A stretch of DNA of 64,000 bases, taken from Trichoplax sp. H2 (taxonomy: Eukaryota > Placozoa > Uniplacotomia > Trichoplacea). This document shows, piece after piece, positions 41,931 through 54,514 of the stretch (its first letter is position 1; each line of letters opens with the position of its first letter). Both the position numbers and the translations under genes were made by a program. The notes below the pieces were generated by a model that saw only the letters and a program-made list of their open reading frames with translations, was not told the DNA's origin and did no database searches. The stretch spans positions 124,001 through 188,000 of the forward strand of contig NOWV01000011.1 of assembly GCA_003344405.1 (NCBI GenBank), in the 5' to 3' direction.

Positions 41931-42906
41931 TTACCGCTCTAACTTTAAATCGTTTAATTTCTTTGTTATATCTACTTCCGTCTTATTATTACTGCATTTA
42001 GCATTTTTATATCCTTTAGTAACTGGATAGAAAATTTCTCTATTTCCTTTCTTTAGATAGGTTTCCTTGCTTACGTTTGTAGTTGATTTTGTAACACCTA
42101 TTGATTTGGCATTTGTACAGCTAGCAACTTTTTCGGTGTCAACTTTAGCAGTCTGAGCGGGCCTATGCTGCTTACTCATATCTGTTTTATTTACTATTGA
42201 TTTAGAAGTTTGGGTAGCACTTTGATTAATAACATTTAAGCCTAAAGCATCTTGGTCTTTTAACAATTTGGCGTAGACCAGTTGTAATAGTTTAACATCA
42301 GTTAGTGCTCCATGCCCCAGCGATCGCGAAGACTTATCAATATTAAAGCGATCACATAACGAATCAAGTGAGGCTGGTTGTCTCGGATATAATTTTCTAG
42401 CCATCAGCATTGTATCAATAACACGTTCGAAAGATATTTCAGGTATATTCAGTTTTTGAAATTCGTTATTGATAAATTTGATATCGAAATGGCCATTATG
42501 AATGATAAGGGTATCTTCTTGAATAAAGTCACAAAAGTCTTGTACTATCCCATCGAAAGTAGGAAATCCTTCTAGAAATTTGTTCGATAGATGATGTACC
42601 TCAAAGGCCCTTTCTGAGACTGGAAATTTCGGATTGATATAGCATTGGAATGTTCGGCTAGTTGGTTGATGATCGATTAATTCAAGGCAACCAATTTCGA
42701 TTATTCGGTGGCCAGTTCTTACGCTTAAACCAGTAGTTTCGGTATCCAATACCACCTCTCTAAGAGGTGATAAGTTGCTGAAAGATGTTAATTGTCAAAT
42801 TAGCAAAGATTAAAATGTCAGGTAGGTACAGTACTTACTGCACTATTATGGCTAAATGGAATAGAAAGATCATTATTTTGGCTATTCTATCAACGATTAA
42901 AGTCAT
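41931..42906 (-). CDS. dnaQ: Bacterial-type DNA polymerase III epsilon (DnaQ) 3'-5' exonuclease
   Basis: Two exons: 42839-42906 and 41931-42759, phase 2 (CA|A), 298 aa. Exon 2 alone holds the whole DEDDh exonuclease: ExoI LDTETTGL, ExoII IIHNGHFDIKFINNEF, ExoIII RSLGHGALTDVKLL. All catalytic acidic residues and the His are kept. The sequence resembles alphaproteobacterial, particularly rickettsial, DnaQ in the spacing of TGHRIIEIG, INP and IIHN-x-FDIKF, more than animal TREX or mitochondrial nucleases. After the domain (about residue 200) comes a Lys/Ser/Thr-rich tail unlike bacterial DnaQ. Exon 1 (canonical GTAAGT donor) adds MTLIVDRIAKIMIFLFHLAI, a hydrophobic, weakly basic N-terminus that could be an organelle or membrane leader. 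Likely a domesticated bacterial gene; exon 1 is inferred from phase and donor only. Confidence 0.85.
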
Positions 42907-45073
42907 AATTATTCCATATTTGCATTGCTCCTCATAGGCAACAGACGGGTTCTCTCCGGTTATTACAAATTACGACTATGTATTCACAATTTTATTTTTT
43001 CATCTTAAGCCTATTTTAAACTTTGCCGAGATATTCACATAGTATCAAAGTTCATTACAGAGTAATTCAGTATCGGGCTCTTTTGTTGATGTCTCTTGAT
43101 GAACGTCGGGACATTAAGGGTTCACTAATCTCTTTTTCGTAAGGCATTGATATAAAATGCTGAGTACTGAAAAGTTAATTTTGCACTGACTTTGTACTGG
43201 CTCGCTTACGACTTAGTAATACAGTACAAGCGCTCGGCTGAAAATATCTTTACATTTGAGTTCAATTTTTAATTGACTTTAGTTCCAATGCGATCTGATT
43301 CAGGTCATAAATTAGTACAATTTGATCGAGACCATTAACTAAGAGTATTAAAAGAGTATATCAGGATAAATGCTCTATAAATTCTAAAATTTATGAATTA
43401 AAGTCGTTAGACCATAGTTGCAACTTCATGACCATTGATCAGTCAGCAAACAGCTCGGACATGGTGCTCAAAAGGTACAAAACTTGAGGAGCTAAGTTGA
43501 TGACAAATTCATCTTAGGAAACCGAAAGCTTTCAGGCTCGGGCTAAATTCGATCTAGTATAATCTAACTTCTACGGCTAAATTTCTGCTATATCATATTA
43601 CCTTTTAGGAGGATCACTAGACATCTTTTCATGAAATATGATTGTCAAATTGCATGCGTGTCGCATAAATCTCGAGGTCTTTCTTATACATGCAATTTGT
43701 GTAAGCATTCCTACCACCTGGAGTACTGTACAGTAGACATCTAATGAAAGTAAAAATGACTTTGAAAGCGATAGTTCAAGCTATGCCGTATCATATTACC
43801 GCGCTGCAATACTGCAATCAATATCACGTAAGCTAGTTGTACTGTACAGTGTAGAGTATACACTACCGTACAGTACAATATTCTATAGTACTGTACTGTA
43901 CGTGATAGCAACAGACGGGATTCGTAACCTGCATACTGCATACTTACGGCAGGAACTAGTATGCATTTTCAAGGAAATCACAGCATGATGCTATACCATA
44001 TCTACTGCAGTTTACTAATATGTGATCAGTAGTTAATTACATGTGCATATCCCTATAGTAGTGTTAAATGATTATAATTCTCGATTTTATCTTAAGCGAC
44101 GATAGCACATTAGAGGATCTACCGTCTATTGCTGTATTGAATAAAGCAAATTGTTTATTAGAATTATATTCTGCCTCAAATAACGTAGTGCTAATACTGC
44201 CCATAATAATTACTCTAAATACAGTAATAGTCGTCACCGCACAGTACTACATCAAATATAGACCGCATCGGCGTAGAACGTTTGAGTAAGTAAGTAAGCA
44301 CTAACTCTTAAATGCCGTAGCAACCAACCCGTTTAACATTCTATACTGTGATCGATGTATCTATAGATCACAGCTGACTGAATATTCAAACCTCACTACT
44401 GTATAGGGTAAAGCTCAATTGTATAGGTCGCTTTCTAGTTAATAAGAGCACACTCAGATTTATGCAGCCATGTTATCGCTGTCTTTCTAGGATATACGTA
44501 GTTATTCCTTTTAAACAGCATAGCAACACCACCACATAAAATTTTCGAACAAATATTACAGAGATGGTTAATAGTTAAAAGTACATACTGTAGGTCCAAA
44601 AATAGGTATAATGAGAACTCCTTTTTAATTTCTTATTATTTCCAAAAATTGAATATTTAATTAAGAGTCTATAACATTCCTATACTCATTCACTTTCGTA
44701 AATATTTTTACATTTAAAATTCTGAAATTTAGCATCCACACATGTGGCATGTACAACACAGTCGATAGTAACGTCTGATATAATCGGAACTGACATGTGT
44801 CTATATACAGCATAAAATAATGTAAGTACTGTATTTAAAGTAATTTAAACAACTGCATGCTTCGTAGTGAAATAAAATTATGGAACAAAACTAGGCTTTC
44901 TGCCCTAAAGAAATTAATTATCAGACGAGCAAACACGTATACGTATATATATATATATACACTGAATTTACTTTTTGTTTAGATCTCGTAACTTTATGCA
45001 TACTCCAAATAATTAGTTTAAGATAACGGATTATGCATATTAATCGATACTATTGTTATATCATAGTGCAAAT
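42907..45073. other. Intergenic region between DnaQ-like gene and nicastrin
   Basis: AT-rich, with a TGTAC island at 43720-43905 and a (TA)n run at about 44945-44960. An open frame at 44068-44289 could encode a hydrophobic peptide, but it has no supporting splice partners or recognised similarity. No gene called. Confidence 0.5.
43720..43905. repeat. TGTAC/GTACA palindromic repeat island 4
   Basis: GTACTGTACAGTAG near 43722, and ACTGTACAGTG to GTACTGTACTGTACG between about 43838 and 43901. Confidence 0.8.
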
Positions 45074-48000
45074 TTACTCAAGTGTGTAGTTAAAAAGGGT
45101 TGTCGATCTCCAACTAAGAAGACGCACTACTACGAATGATAACAGTAGAACTCCCAAACCAATGAAGAAAATACCGGTCTGAAACGAAAATTTTTAAATT
45201 GATTAACAAAAATCAATAATAAGATAGATCCTAATCATGAAAACATCTTACTTGCAATGAAGGATTTGGGACAAGAAACATCTTTAAATCAACAGATTGC
45301 CACCTAAAAATATCAAATTTAATTTTAGTCTCATCTTTGGAACATAAATGTCGATCTATAGTCAGGTCTAATTTATAGAATGCAACAAGCATACCTGCTT
45401 TCAGCCCAAGTTGAATAATTTTTAGATTTATAGTCTTTAAGTAAAAATGCAGGAGATACAGCAGGCGAATAATAAACGGTACCCCTATAGCACACGTTTT
45501 TAAAATCTTGTCCTTGAAACCATAAATAATTATATGCCTAGTACAAAGCAATTTCATTAGGGGGATTTCAAGGTATCTTAATCAGCCTAAATTTTAACAT
45601 AGTTCATTTAATACTTACAGAGTTGTCTGACGTATTAGATTTACAATTGCTCTGCTTGGTTACATCAGCCAACTGATTTCCAGTAAAATACATCATTAAA
45701 TGGTTAGTTAAATTCGTGACTTGATTAGGGCTTTGAGATACTCCCACCATACGAGGATACGCTGATGATGCTATTTAATTTAAATTAAAATCAACTGTTA
45801 AGCTCTATATCCATTCTAAGGATTGTAGCCATCTTTTGCGATCTACTTACGTAAATTTTTAGCATTACTATTCGAAACAACCTGCTGAAAGAGGGTGCAT
45901 GATGCATTCTGAAGGAAACAGTGTAGCAACTCTGAGGTCTATAATAAAACATGCGAAAAATATTAATATTGTACCGGTAATATTATTAACGCAATTTGAA
46001 CGGAGTAATTACTACTAAGAGCTTACCATATCTTCATCTGCTGTTATTTTCGACAGGTCAGGAGTAGGATTAGAATCAGAAGCCAACATATAAAGAGTTC
46101 TTGCAACAGTTGTTGCCAATCTGGTTAGACGCTGCAAACAAGTGTGGAGTCAGCCCGGTTACAGTTCTTACATTGTAGTTACCTTTATTTTTTAGCAAGT
46201 AGATTTAGGATCGAATTTATACCTTTGATAATGAATTTGGATCTCGCAATCCCTGTGAAGATAGCTTATCCATTACTTGGTTCAAAGAATCATAATGGCT
46301 GTTATAATAGCTAAAAAACGAAAGTAGCTTTCAATTCGATAATATTTTCTCAATCGTATGAAACGATATCTATAGCGAAGGTTATCAAATTTATCTTACG
46401 CATTCGTAAAATTTTTTTTATGATCAGTTAATACGAGGCCAGATAGTCCACTATCTTTACGAAGAAACCTTTGTACTGAAGCTGGTGGAAGAGGCAAATC
46501 ATTGGATGCCTTACTAATATTAACTCCAGCACCAGTTCCCGCTTTTACCAATGCAGCGAAAAAAGCATCATTCTAAAACGGTAGACCCGAAATTTCTTGT
46601 GATACATGATTGATCATGCACAGATAAAAATTAAAGAATCAAGAGAATAAAATAATTTTGATACATACCCTCGATTTATCACCACTAGATGGGTCAAAGT
46701 GAGCCCATAAGGATTTTTCATCTTCCAGTCCTACCTGTCTAAGTTCTAAAAATTGACCAATGTTTTTCAATGTAATATTAGCCGGCCAATCCTAAAATGA
46801 ATCAAGTCAAATATTAGAAAGTTGAATTGTTAACACTCTGTTAATGCTAATTTGCCTTAGAATTGCCTGGAAACATTCCACTCTCCATATCATATACCAT
46901 CCTTGAGGATCCAATGTAGTCCCAGCTTTCCTAAATTTAATATAAATTCATCGTTATGGTAATAAATTATCACTAGATGCATTGATAAAGTCAATGATCG
47001 CATACTCCTTGAAAAAATGCAAACATAATAGGCTTTTTCGGCTTCGTTAGCTTATTCTAGAGAAATTAAAATAGTAAGTAGTTAGCATAGCAAACAATAG
47101 TCGCTGACTACAAATAAAGTTTAAACAAACCGAATTTTTGGCTTTACCCAAGGCATATGCTGCAGATAATAAAGTTATGAAGCCTGAAGCATCATTATCA
47201 GTTCCTGGTGCAAAGTTGTAAAACTGGGATATGGAATCCAACTATAAGTTTAAAAGTTAGCTTAATCATTAATTTATGACTAGTACTGCTTTGATAACAT
47301 TGCTATAACATTAAACACTAAACCGATAGCAATGATAATACATTACAGAAACATTTTTTGTACTTTGTGCGTAAATGTATACATTGAAGAGATCTCGTAA
47401 ATTAAGCTATACTGTACTGTAGTACTGGGTAGGCTATCAATGACTGATATACCTGTGCCGCTGCAATTATGAGTTCCCTTTCTTTAAGAGGGTTATTCAT
47501 TGGATATAGTGTCGACCATACATTACTATCGCCAAGGGGATCACAAAATCCTATTACGTAGTATTAAAATAGCCAAATTATGCGTTAATTCTAATGCTTC
47601 CCTATACAGATTCTTACAATATTCATACCTCCAGATGTTAATGAACCAGCAATATTTCTACGCATGCAAACTTCAGTATTAGAAGGAGTAAACATGAAAT
47701 CTCCCATTTGTACCGCACACAACGGATAAATTAGCTCTCCCTTGCTTGTAGGCATATTATGCTTATGGTAGCACTACAATGAGATTTTGTTCAGTGGTTT
47801 TAGTTTAATACCGGATACGGTAGCATTATGTTACGTAAGTTTCTATATCTACTAATAAATCTCGGCTAGTACGCTTGTAACTCATATATACGTATAGGAT
47901 ATAAAACCTGTTTTAGTCTTTGAATGTCATCCTCCATATAAACACGGAATATAGGAAAATCGAAACTTTTGTATAACATTCCACTTCCCTTTTTAGTGCA

Positions 48001-49190
48001 AAATACATCGATAAAGTGCATTAAAGTAACTGAAAGCAATACCAATTTATCTTTACGCTGTAGAGTAAGCTTACATGAGGATTCCACTCTATTCTTTTGC
48101 AACTCTGATATTGGCTATTGTCAACGTACATGCCTAAATAGTTAAGTGAATATAATTAATGGCTTCGAAAGCATTAGTTGGATATATCTATGAAATAATT
48201 ACGATTACTTTAATTTCTCTAAATTATTTTACCGAAGCCATCGTTGGGACATGGTTTATCAGGAGAATAAGCTAATATAAATGTAATTATAAAGTTTCAC
48301 CAATTTGATAGTCATTTAAATTAGGCAAATATGATTACTATTTGAAAAAATATTAAGGAATGATTATAATATATGCCTATAGTAGTAGAAATACCGTCAG
48401 GAATTTCTTTATCATCAGAAGCAGTATCATTAGCTCCTAGTATAATGATTCCAGCAATCTTTCGCTTACTCATTAAGAAATTGACGTTGTCTCTGTAAGG
48501 AGATTTAATACATAATTAAGTTTTGATTAGTAGATAAGCGATATTAAGTAATGCATTTATGCTGTGATTATGTAGGATTATAGTTAGACGTAAAAGAATT
48601 TTTCAAAACGTATCATTTTATTGCTTTGGTGCAATTTATCGGTAAAGTTCGCCATCATGCAGTTAATCACATCATATTGAATTAATTAATTATAGATTAT
48701 TGTAATACTAGAGGAATAGATGCATTATTTACTACTTACAAATTAAATAACTTTGGAGTCATTAACGGAACATAATCAATATCAAGCTTGCTTGTAGCTA
48801 ATTTATTCATATCAGAAAAACTCTCCACCAAGTGTAAGACGCCAACATTTCGCCAGTACTTGGCTATAGGAAGTACATAAAAAATTTATCCATATAATAC
48901 AATGCATGTTAGATATCTATTTTAACTTTTAAAATTTCTGAACTATATAGAACTACAGCTTTTAACTTTACTCGTATCATTGATATTTTGTGCAATGATG
49001 ATATTAACCTTAAACGTCAACAATAGTGATAAGCAATTAGCATAGTACTGTGTCATTGTTACTTACAGGTGCATCCAATGCTGTGATTCTTATTGGTGTA
49101 CCTGACGCAATAATTAAATGAGGTGATATCACGGTATACCAGTTTATTCACTGTTTGGCCGTGAGCAACTGTCCAAAAAATGAGTCAAGA
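45074..49190 (-). CDS. NCSTN: Nicastrin, gamma-secretase subunit
   Basis: Many short minus-strand exons. The N-terminal exon (about 49067-49190) ends a hydrophobic signal-like stretch (VPFLILTHFFWTVAHG) and gives FNYCVRYTNKNHSIGC. Then come NVGVLHLVESFSDMNKLATS (about 48800-48865), MSKRKIAGIIILGANDTASD (about 48410-48480), and TEVCMRRNIAGSL (about 47630-47680). These are followed by CDPLGDSNVWSTLYP with NPLKERELIIAAAQ (about 47455-47550), QFYNFAPGTDNDASGFITLL (about 47130-47240), and WDYIGSSRMVYDMESG, which carries the DYIGS motif (about 46865-46925). Next are WPANITLKNIGQFLELRQVG (about 46715-46795) and the C-terminal membrane helix GIFFIGLGVLLLSFVVVRLL, ending at TAA 45074. Nicastrin has an inactive aminopeptidase fold and gates substrates of gamma-secretase (e.g. 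Notch). The true start codon was not resolved; a further 5' exon is likely. Confidence 0.92.
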
Positions 49191-50936
49191 TTAAGAACGG
49201 TACTACTTCTTTATCTCTTGTCAAATACAAGTAATCTATTTTTCGATTCAATTGGTAGAAATACGGTTACAACAAGGTTGTAATAATAGTGATGAGCAGT
49301 AATATAGCCACCGTTGTTCATTGATAGTACTACATTTAACTCTAAATTTACCTTACTCTTATTAATTACAATGACTAAGTAGCATACTTTTGGTTTATAC
49401 CATATATCAAATACGTAATCAATTCTACTATACAGTACTGTGATCATGACTGAATTCCATTTCTTCTCATTGTTCGTTTCCATCGAGCGAAATCAATTCT
49501 ACGTGTATGTACATACCAAACTCGTAAACTAATGGATTGAAAACTGATCTAATTCTATATGCTACAGATATTAAGGCATATAATCCAGTGATTACCGTGA
49601 CATATCAAGATTAACCAAGCAAGCCGTAGTAGAAATCGATCACAACAGTTGGGCTTCATCTTTTCTCCAGTGGGGGAAATGACGTTTTCCTTCCAATCCT
49701 TCAGTGGAGTGCGATCATGGTGCTGTACGATACAGTACAGTGCGATATAACAGTATAGGACACTACTGTACCGTGCTGATAAAAGTTGACTAAGGTTTAC
49801 ACTAGACTGGATTCTAACTGTAAGCACTGCAGATATAGTGCTACAGTACAGTACTGTACTGTAATAAGCAGATACAGTACTGTACACTGTAGCGTACATC
49901 TGTATAGCAGTACTGACGTCATACTGTACCTTACTGTACAGACAGTTACAGTACTGTACTGTAAACGTTATACTGTACTGTACTGTCTGTACTGCATAAG
50001 TACTAGACTGGACTGGATCGGACCAAGCTGGACTTAGTCTTATAGTATGCAATACTGACTCACACTACAGTACAAAGAAAGTGCTGGTACCGAATAGCTA
50101 TCTACTGAGTCAACTCAACTGGAGGCACTCGTAACTTGGATACCAACTTGATATAACATCGAACTTGGACGTATTCACATCGGCAAACGTAAGCGGTTAT
50201 TAATTCAAAGTACTAGGGTACCTACTTTAATCAGGCTTTATCTGATACGGTTTGATAATAATTTAGTAAATCTAGTAAATTCTATTCCTCGCTCAGGATG
50301 CTATCGCCAGAGGTAAGATTAAGATAACATTCTTAACGTACTACTGTAAGCGTATTATGCCACCATCCTAAGTATACACGAAAAGTGATTCCTAGAACAA
50401 CGTCATTAATTTTACTAGGGATAGTCGATTAAGTCTTGAGAGATAAAAGCTTTCATAGAAGTGCTTAATAATCAATACTTTAATGTGAACTTTGAGTAAT
50501 TTTTAGTTAGCCTCTAGTGCAATCATGCTCTTACTTAGTATTGTAGAGACCTAGACGTGATATCAATTGTTGTTGCACTATTGCATTGCAATTTTCAATA
50601 GTATATTATAATAAAATGTACGAGTATGTATAGTACATATTTTTAAGATTATTTACGAAGGTATGAACGAGTACCAACGATTAAATACAAAGAGAGTCTA
50701 GACTATTTATACAATAACTACCAGTATCATATAAGTTTATACATACGTGAACGTAATAGAAGTATAAAATTATGATGCCTTTACATCAAGCAATTAATTT
50801 ATTAGTAACTCTTCTAATTACTGCTTGAACATCATTAGAATGGAAGAGTATAAGTTGCAGTATTACACGTATACAACTGCAGTTGGTGACAATTACATAA
50901 ATCACGTTTTGCTTAAATTATAACACACTAATAAGT
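49191..50936. other. Intergenic, between nicastrin and BBIP1
   Basis: Includes the unresolved 5' end of nicastrin and TGTAC island 5. The long open frames on both strands at 49555-50052 are produced by the repeat. Nothing else supported. Confidence 0.5.
49725..50000. repeat. TGTAC/GTACA palindromic repeat island 5
   Basis: Repeated TACAGTACTGTACTGTA motifs at about 49730-49745, 49840-49862, 49873-49890 and 49925-49990. Both strands read open through it because the repeat has few stop codons in some frames. Confidence 0.9.
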
Positions 50937-51401
50937 ATGAATACACGCTTGCAGTATAGAGATAGTGCTAGAGGCGCTTCAAAAACAATTAAGGAAGTTT
51001 TACCCAAGTGTGGTATGCTGTTTGCTGAAGAAGGTGCTCAAGCTGTAAGTTTATCTTTAAAACAGATATTATTATGTCCGATGTGTAAAGAATTTAACTG
51101 CATTGCATTATGTATTTACAAGATTCTTTGCAAACCGAAATTAATGCCTTTGAAATCGGTTACACTTGAAAAACTAGATAAGATGCAAAAAGAGGCAAGT
51201 ATTATATTATAGTTGATCGTCAACTATCATCAGTTATTTCCTTTTTCGTAGTATTAATGCTGCATATAAACCTCCATTCCACTTATCACCTATTAAATAA
51301 TGTTTGCAAAACTATCGATCCAATAATATATTTAGGCTCAAGAAACTGTTAAGCAACAGGAACTTCAAAAATTAGCTGAGGAAGAAGAAAAGATCGCTTG
51401 A
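50937..51401 (+). CDS. BBIP1: BBIP1 (BBIP10), BBSome subunit
   Basis: Exons 50937-51044, 51123-51194 and 51336-51401 give 81 aa plus TGA. The conserved core is IKEVLPKCGMLFAEEG (exon 1), then ILCKPKLMPLKSVTLEKL and DKMQKE (exon 2), and AQETVKQQELQKLAEEEEK (exon 3). This matches vertebrate BBIP1, especially LCKPKL-x-PLKS-x-TLEKL. Intron 1 has a GTAAGT donor. Intron 2 needs a GC donor (GAG|GCAAGT) with a TTTAG acceptor; with any GT donor the conserved reading frame is lost. BBIP1 stabilises the BBSome, which moves membrane proteins in cilia. Reading on through the introns gives only spurious sequence. Confidence 0.92.
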
Positions 51402-52288
51402 ATACAATATATGTATAGTTTAAGACAACATCTAATATACTGTCATTCTATAAAGCATTCTACAGAAAAAATGTGAATTTTTTCAAATTACAATCAATCA
51501 GTATCTTAACTAGATAGACGATTCATCCGGGAGTAATGATAGTGTAGTGATACTTCAGTAGGAGAGTGTACTACTTGAACTATAGATAATATAGCGTGTT
51601 CAAATTTCCGGATATATTGCACACTTCCATGCAATAGCAATTATAATTGATACCGTATAATTTATTAAAATTTGTTCATGATTGCTTAAATTATCTTAGT
51701 TATTGCTGCCGTTCTATTGATTATCGCGTGTAAATAGATGAACTCAAGGCATATTATGGCTAGATTGTAATTTAAGATCACCTACACTTGAAACCTCCAT
51801 GATAAAATGTAATGCATATTCACGTATCAAATCATAAGCTTTAATAAACTTTATATTTCAAATTAAGTCCAATGATACTTTCTTAAATATTGTGATATAC
51901 CTAAAACTACTAATTACATATCATGAATACACATAGAAGCTACATAGTAAGCATGTGTAGTAAGCATATATTGCATAATTTAGGGATATCTTGAATAGAA
52001 TTAAGAGCCATGTAAGTATTTCATATATAATAAAGCATTGCTAACCAGCAACTGTACAAACAGTGAAAACTTTAAGCTATTAAAACATAAGATATTTAAT
52101 TTAATCATGATTTCAACTTTATGCCGATAATGCTATATTTATTCCCTAAAAATATAGAAAAAAATTTAATTTTATAAAAAACGATAACCTTTTTACGTTG
52201 ATCAGATTTAAGTCACAATCTACGTCTCTATGGAATAAATGCATAAAGTAGTTTGATTTAAGAGTATATGTGCCTTTGCAGAACAGTC
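51402..52288. other. Intergenic, convergent 3' flanks of BBIP1 and CFAP68
   Basis: AT-rich spacer with no supported feature. Confidence 0.5.
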
Positions 52289-53344
52289 TTACGCTGTTTT
52301 TGCAAATTTCTTCCACTGATCAACATACGCAGCTCCAGATGTTGTCAGAAATGTGTTATATGTGTTTCTAAGAGGAGGGAGATCTAACTCTGGTTGATGA
52401 GCAGGAAAGGCATATTTATCTCTACCTGTAATGTTTTAAATCGTAATATATATATCATTTATCAAGAAATTTGAGATATTTGATACTGGAATAACTAATT
52501 TTTCATAGCCTATTTTAAAACACAATCTAGCAGTCCAAATTATGGTATCTTTTCAAATACTACTTCGTTAATTATAATCACGCTATTTTACGGCTTACTT
52601 TTTAACTTGCGAACTTGGTGGTCGATTTCTGGGGACTTTTTCGAAACGTATTCGACATTGTAGGTGGTTTCATAGTAGTGAGAAAACTATACAAGAATAA
52701 CAACTGGGGTTTTAATGTTTATTTTAAATGTAAATAATTTTTATTCTAAATCAAGTAATGCACTTTTACTGCAATAAAAAACTGTAAATCGTTATCGCTA
52801 GCTATTAATAATATAATGTACGTTCATATATTGTTATAATTTTTTTGATTAATGTTAATATAATTATTATAAATCATATTACTGCATTGATAAGGATCGT
52901 TTCACTAATATATTGGATAAGCGGATGTATGATCACACTGCTTCAACTATAGCCAACATTATAGCGTAAAGGAAAAAACTATGAATTCTATATAGTTACG
53001 ATTATATAATCACTGTTATACACATTCCATTTTATATATATATGACATACGAGTATATTGGTCATAAAACCAATTAACTTATTCATATGTAAGACAACAT
53101 TATTTAATGATCGTCATTCACTTACCCGTGATGGTAGGCATTTTCTTTTACTTACGCTAGTAAGATCTAGCTTTTCTTCCACCCAGTTACCTACTAGTAC
53201 TCCCTTCCGATAGACATCATCGCGTTTACCAGATCTCCAGCCGAATTGACTAAATTTATTTTTGTCTGTGTGATCCCAAACTTCTCCTTGGGTTGTAGCC
53301 CTCACATAACTCATAAAAGGCAAATCTGTTTGGTTTTGAGCCAT
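52289..53344 (-). CDS. CFAP68: CFAP68 (C11orf1 family), ciliary microtubule inner protein
   Basis: Exons 53126-53344, 52599-52686 and 52289-52425, all joins in phase, 147 aa, TAA at 52289-52291. I take the ATG at 53344 (MAQNQTDLPFMSYVRATTQG). Family blocks: KNKFSQFGWRSGKRDDVYRK, GNWVEEKLDL, SHYYETTYNVEY, and the C-terminal FPAHQPELDLPPLRNTYNTF. The FSQFGWR, GNW-x-EE and HYxETTY motifs and the HQPELDxPP motif are as I remember vertebrate CFAP68. That protein lies inside axonemal doublet microtubules, where it is an inner-junction-associated component. A strong X-box lies 114 bp upstream. Confidence 0.87.
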
Positions 53345-53457
53345 CTTATGCAAATTAAAGCTTTTACTACAGGTAAGTATGTTTTATAAATTGAACAGCG
53401 GGGCTAACAACATGTCATATACGCACTAACTTCCTATGACTTGGTGGGAAGCCCAAA

Positions 53458-53471
53458 GTTACTATAGCAAC
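53458..53471. promoter_or_regulatory. RFX X-box upstream of CFAP68
   Basis: GTTACT-AT-AGCAAC fits RYYNYY-N(1-3)-RRNRAC completely. It differs from the strict form by one C-to-T change and is 114 bp upstream of the CFAP68 start codon. Confidence 0.6.
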
Positions 53472-54514
53472 CATATGATAAATCCAATTTCATGGTACAA
53501 CTGGGGGTCATACTCGTACAGATAGTATAGTCAGTACATTAGCCATTAAGCACCCTTCAGTGTCATACTATTGGTTAAAGAAAAGAGAGGCAGCTTAGTA
53601 GCATTAATTAATTAATTAATTAATAAATTGATTAATTTGTTTTGTTCTCAAAAGAATAGAAAAGCTAGTGATGCGAAGTTACTCGCGTATGATCTTTATC
53701 TGATTTCTATGGCCTCATATTTCTCGAAATTTATAAGATCTACGCAAATTAAAATGGATGTCGACTTGTGCCAAGATAGTTTTGATCCGCATATCTCAGC
53801 CAAACTTTATATTTAGAGTGATGATTCATGTTTTTTATAATTTAGTTATTGTTTAATGGGAGAGTCCTAAAATAATACTGTGACTAAGATCAAGTTCTAG
53901 GACGGTACTAAATATCAAACAGTTCGCCTAAGCAATGATATACATTGTATATTAATATCGTGCAGTGCATGCGTAGAAATAATATAAGACTATACATATG
54001 TACTAAGCATCTTATTAAATTTAATGACTTCTTACTGTCAGTGAATCATATAATGCAGATGATTTGATATCCTAAAGGAATGTTACAGTAAATTATTTCA
54101 GAGTGAATTTACATACCTGCTCGCGAGGCATTGTGGAAGTAAACTTTAAGATATATCGTAGCAAATTTAACACTTTTCTATCGTTTATAGTTTTTTTCTA
54201 CAAAGTCAGCTCTCGTTGCAATTTTGTGCTTAAATTGCCGGCCTTTCAGCTATTTAAGTGAGTTATAGGAAATTCAATCACCTCCGAATTACTGCAATTA
54301 ATTCCACTGTTAAGATATTAAAGTTAATTTTTTATATGTTAATTCTATATTATTTGCAGTCACTATCTGAACAATTTATGCCATATTTGTAGCGGATATA
54401 TGCTTATAAGAACATGCTGCAATCCATAAGCTTCGCTATTTATTAAGATTAACACTGATTCCTTAATTGGACTTCTATACCATACTTTCTTTTTAGCTGA
54501 AATACGTGTCAAAA
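53472..54514. other. Intergenic between CFAP68 and the CPBP protease gene
   Basis: AT-rich, with an ATTA tetranucleotide run at about 53605-53628. A splice-acceptor-like CTTTCTTTTTAG at 54485-54496, just before the CPBP start, hints at an untranslated 5' exon of that gene here. Confidence 0.45.

Noticed and set aside
44068-44289. 73-codon frame with a hydrophobic segment
   Set aside because: Its length is within chance expectation, no conserved motif is visible, and it is flanked by a TGTAC island and simple repeats.
44941-44962. (TA)n run
   Set aside because: Ordinary simple sequence in an AT-rich genome; no further structure.
49211-49483. 90-codon minus-strand frame upstream of nicastrin
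   Set aside because: It is in a different frame from the nicastrin signal-like exon and shows no nicastrin N-terminal features. I could not use it as the missing first exon.
49555-50052. 165-codon open frame on the minus strand, and an opposing one on the plus strand
   Set aside because: Both run through the TGTAC pentamer array, giving Tyr/Ser/Val/Thr/Cys-rich nonsense. The repeat simply lacks stop codons in these frames.
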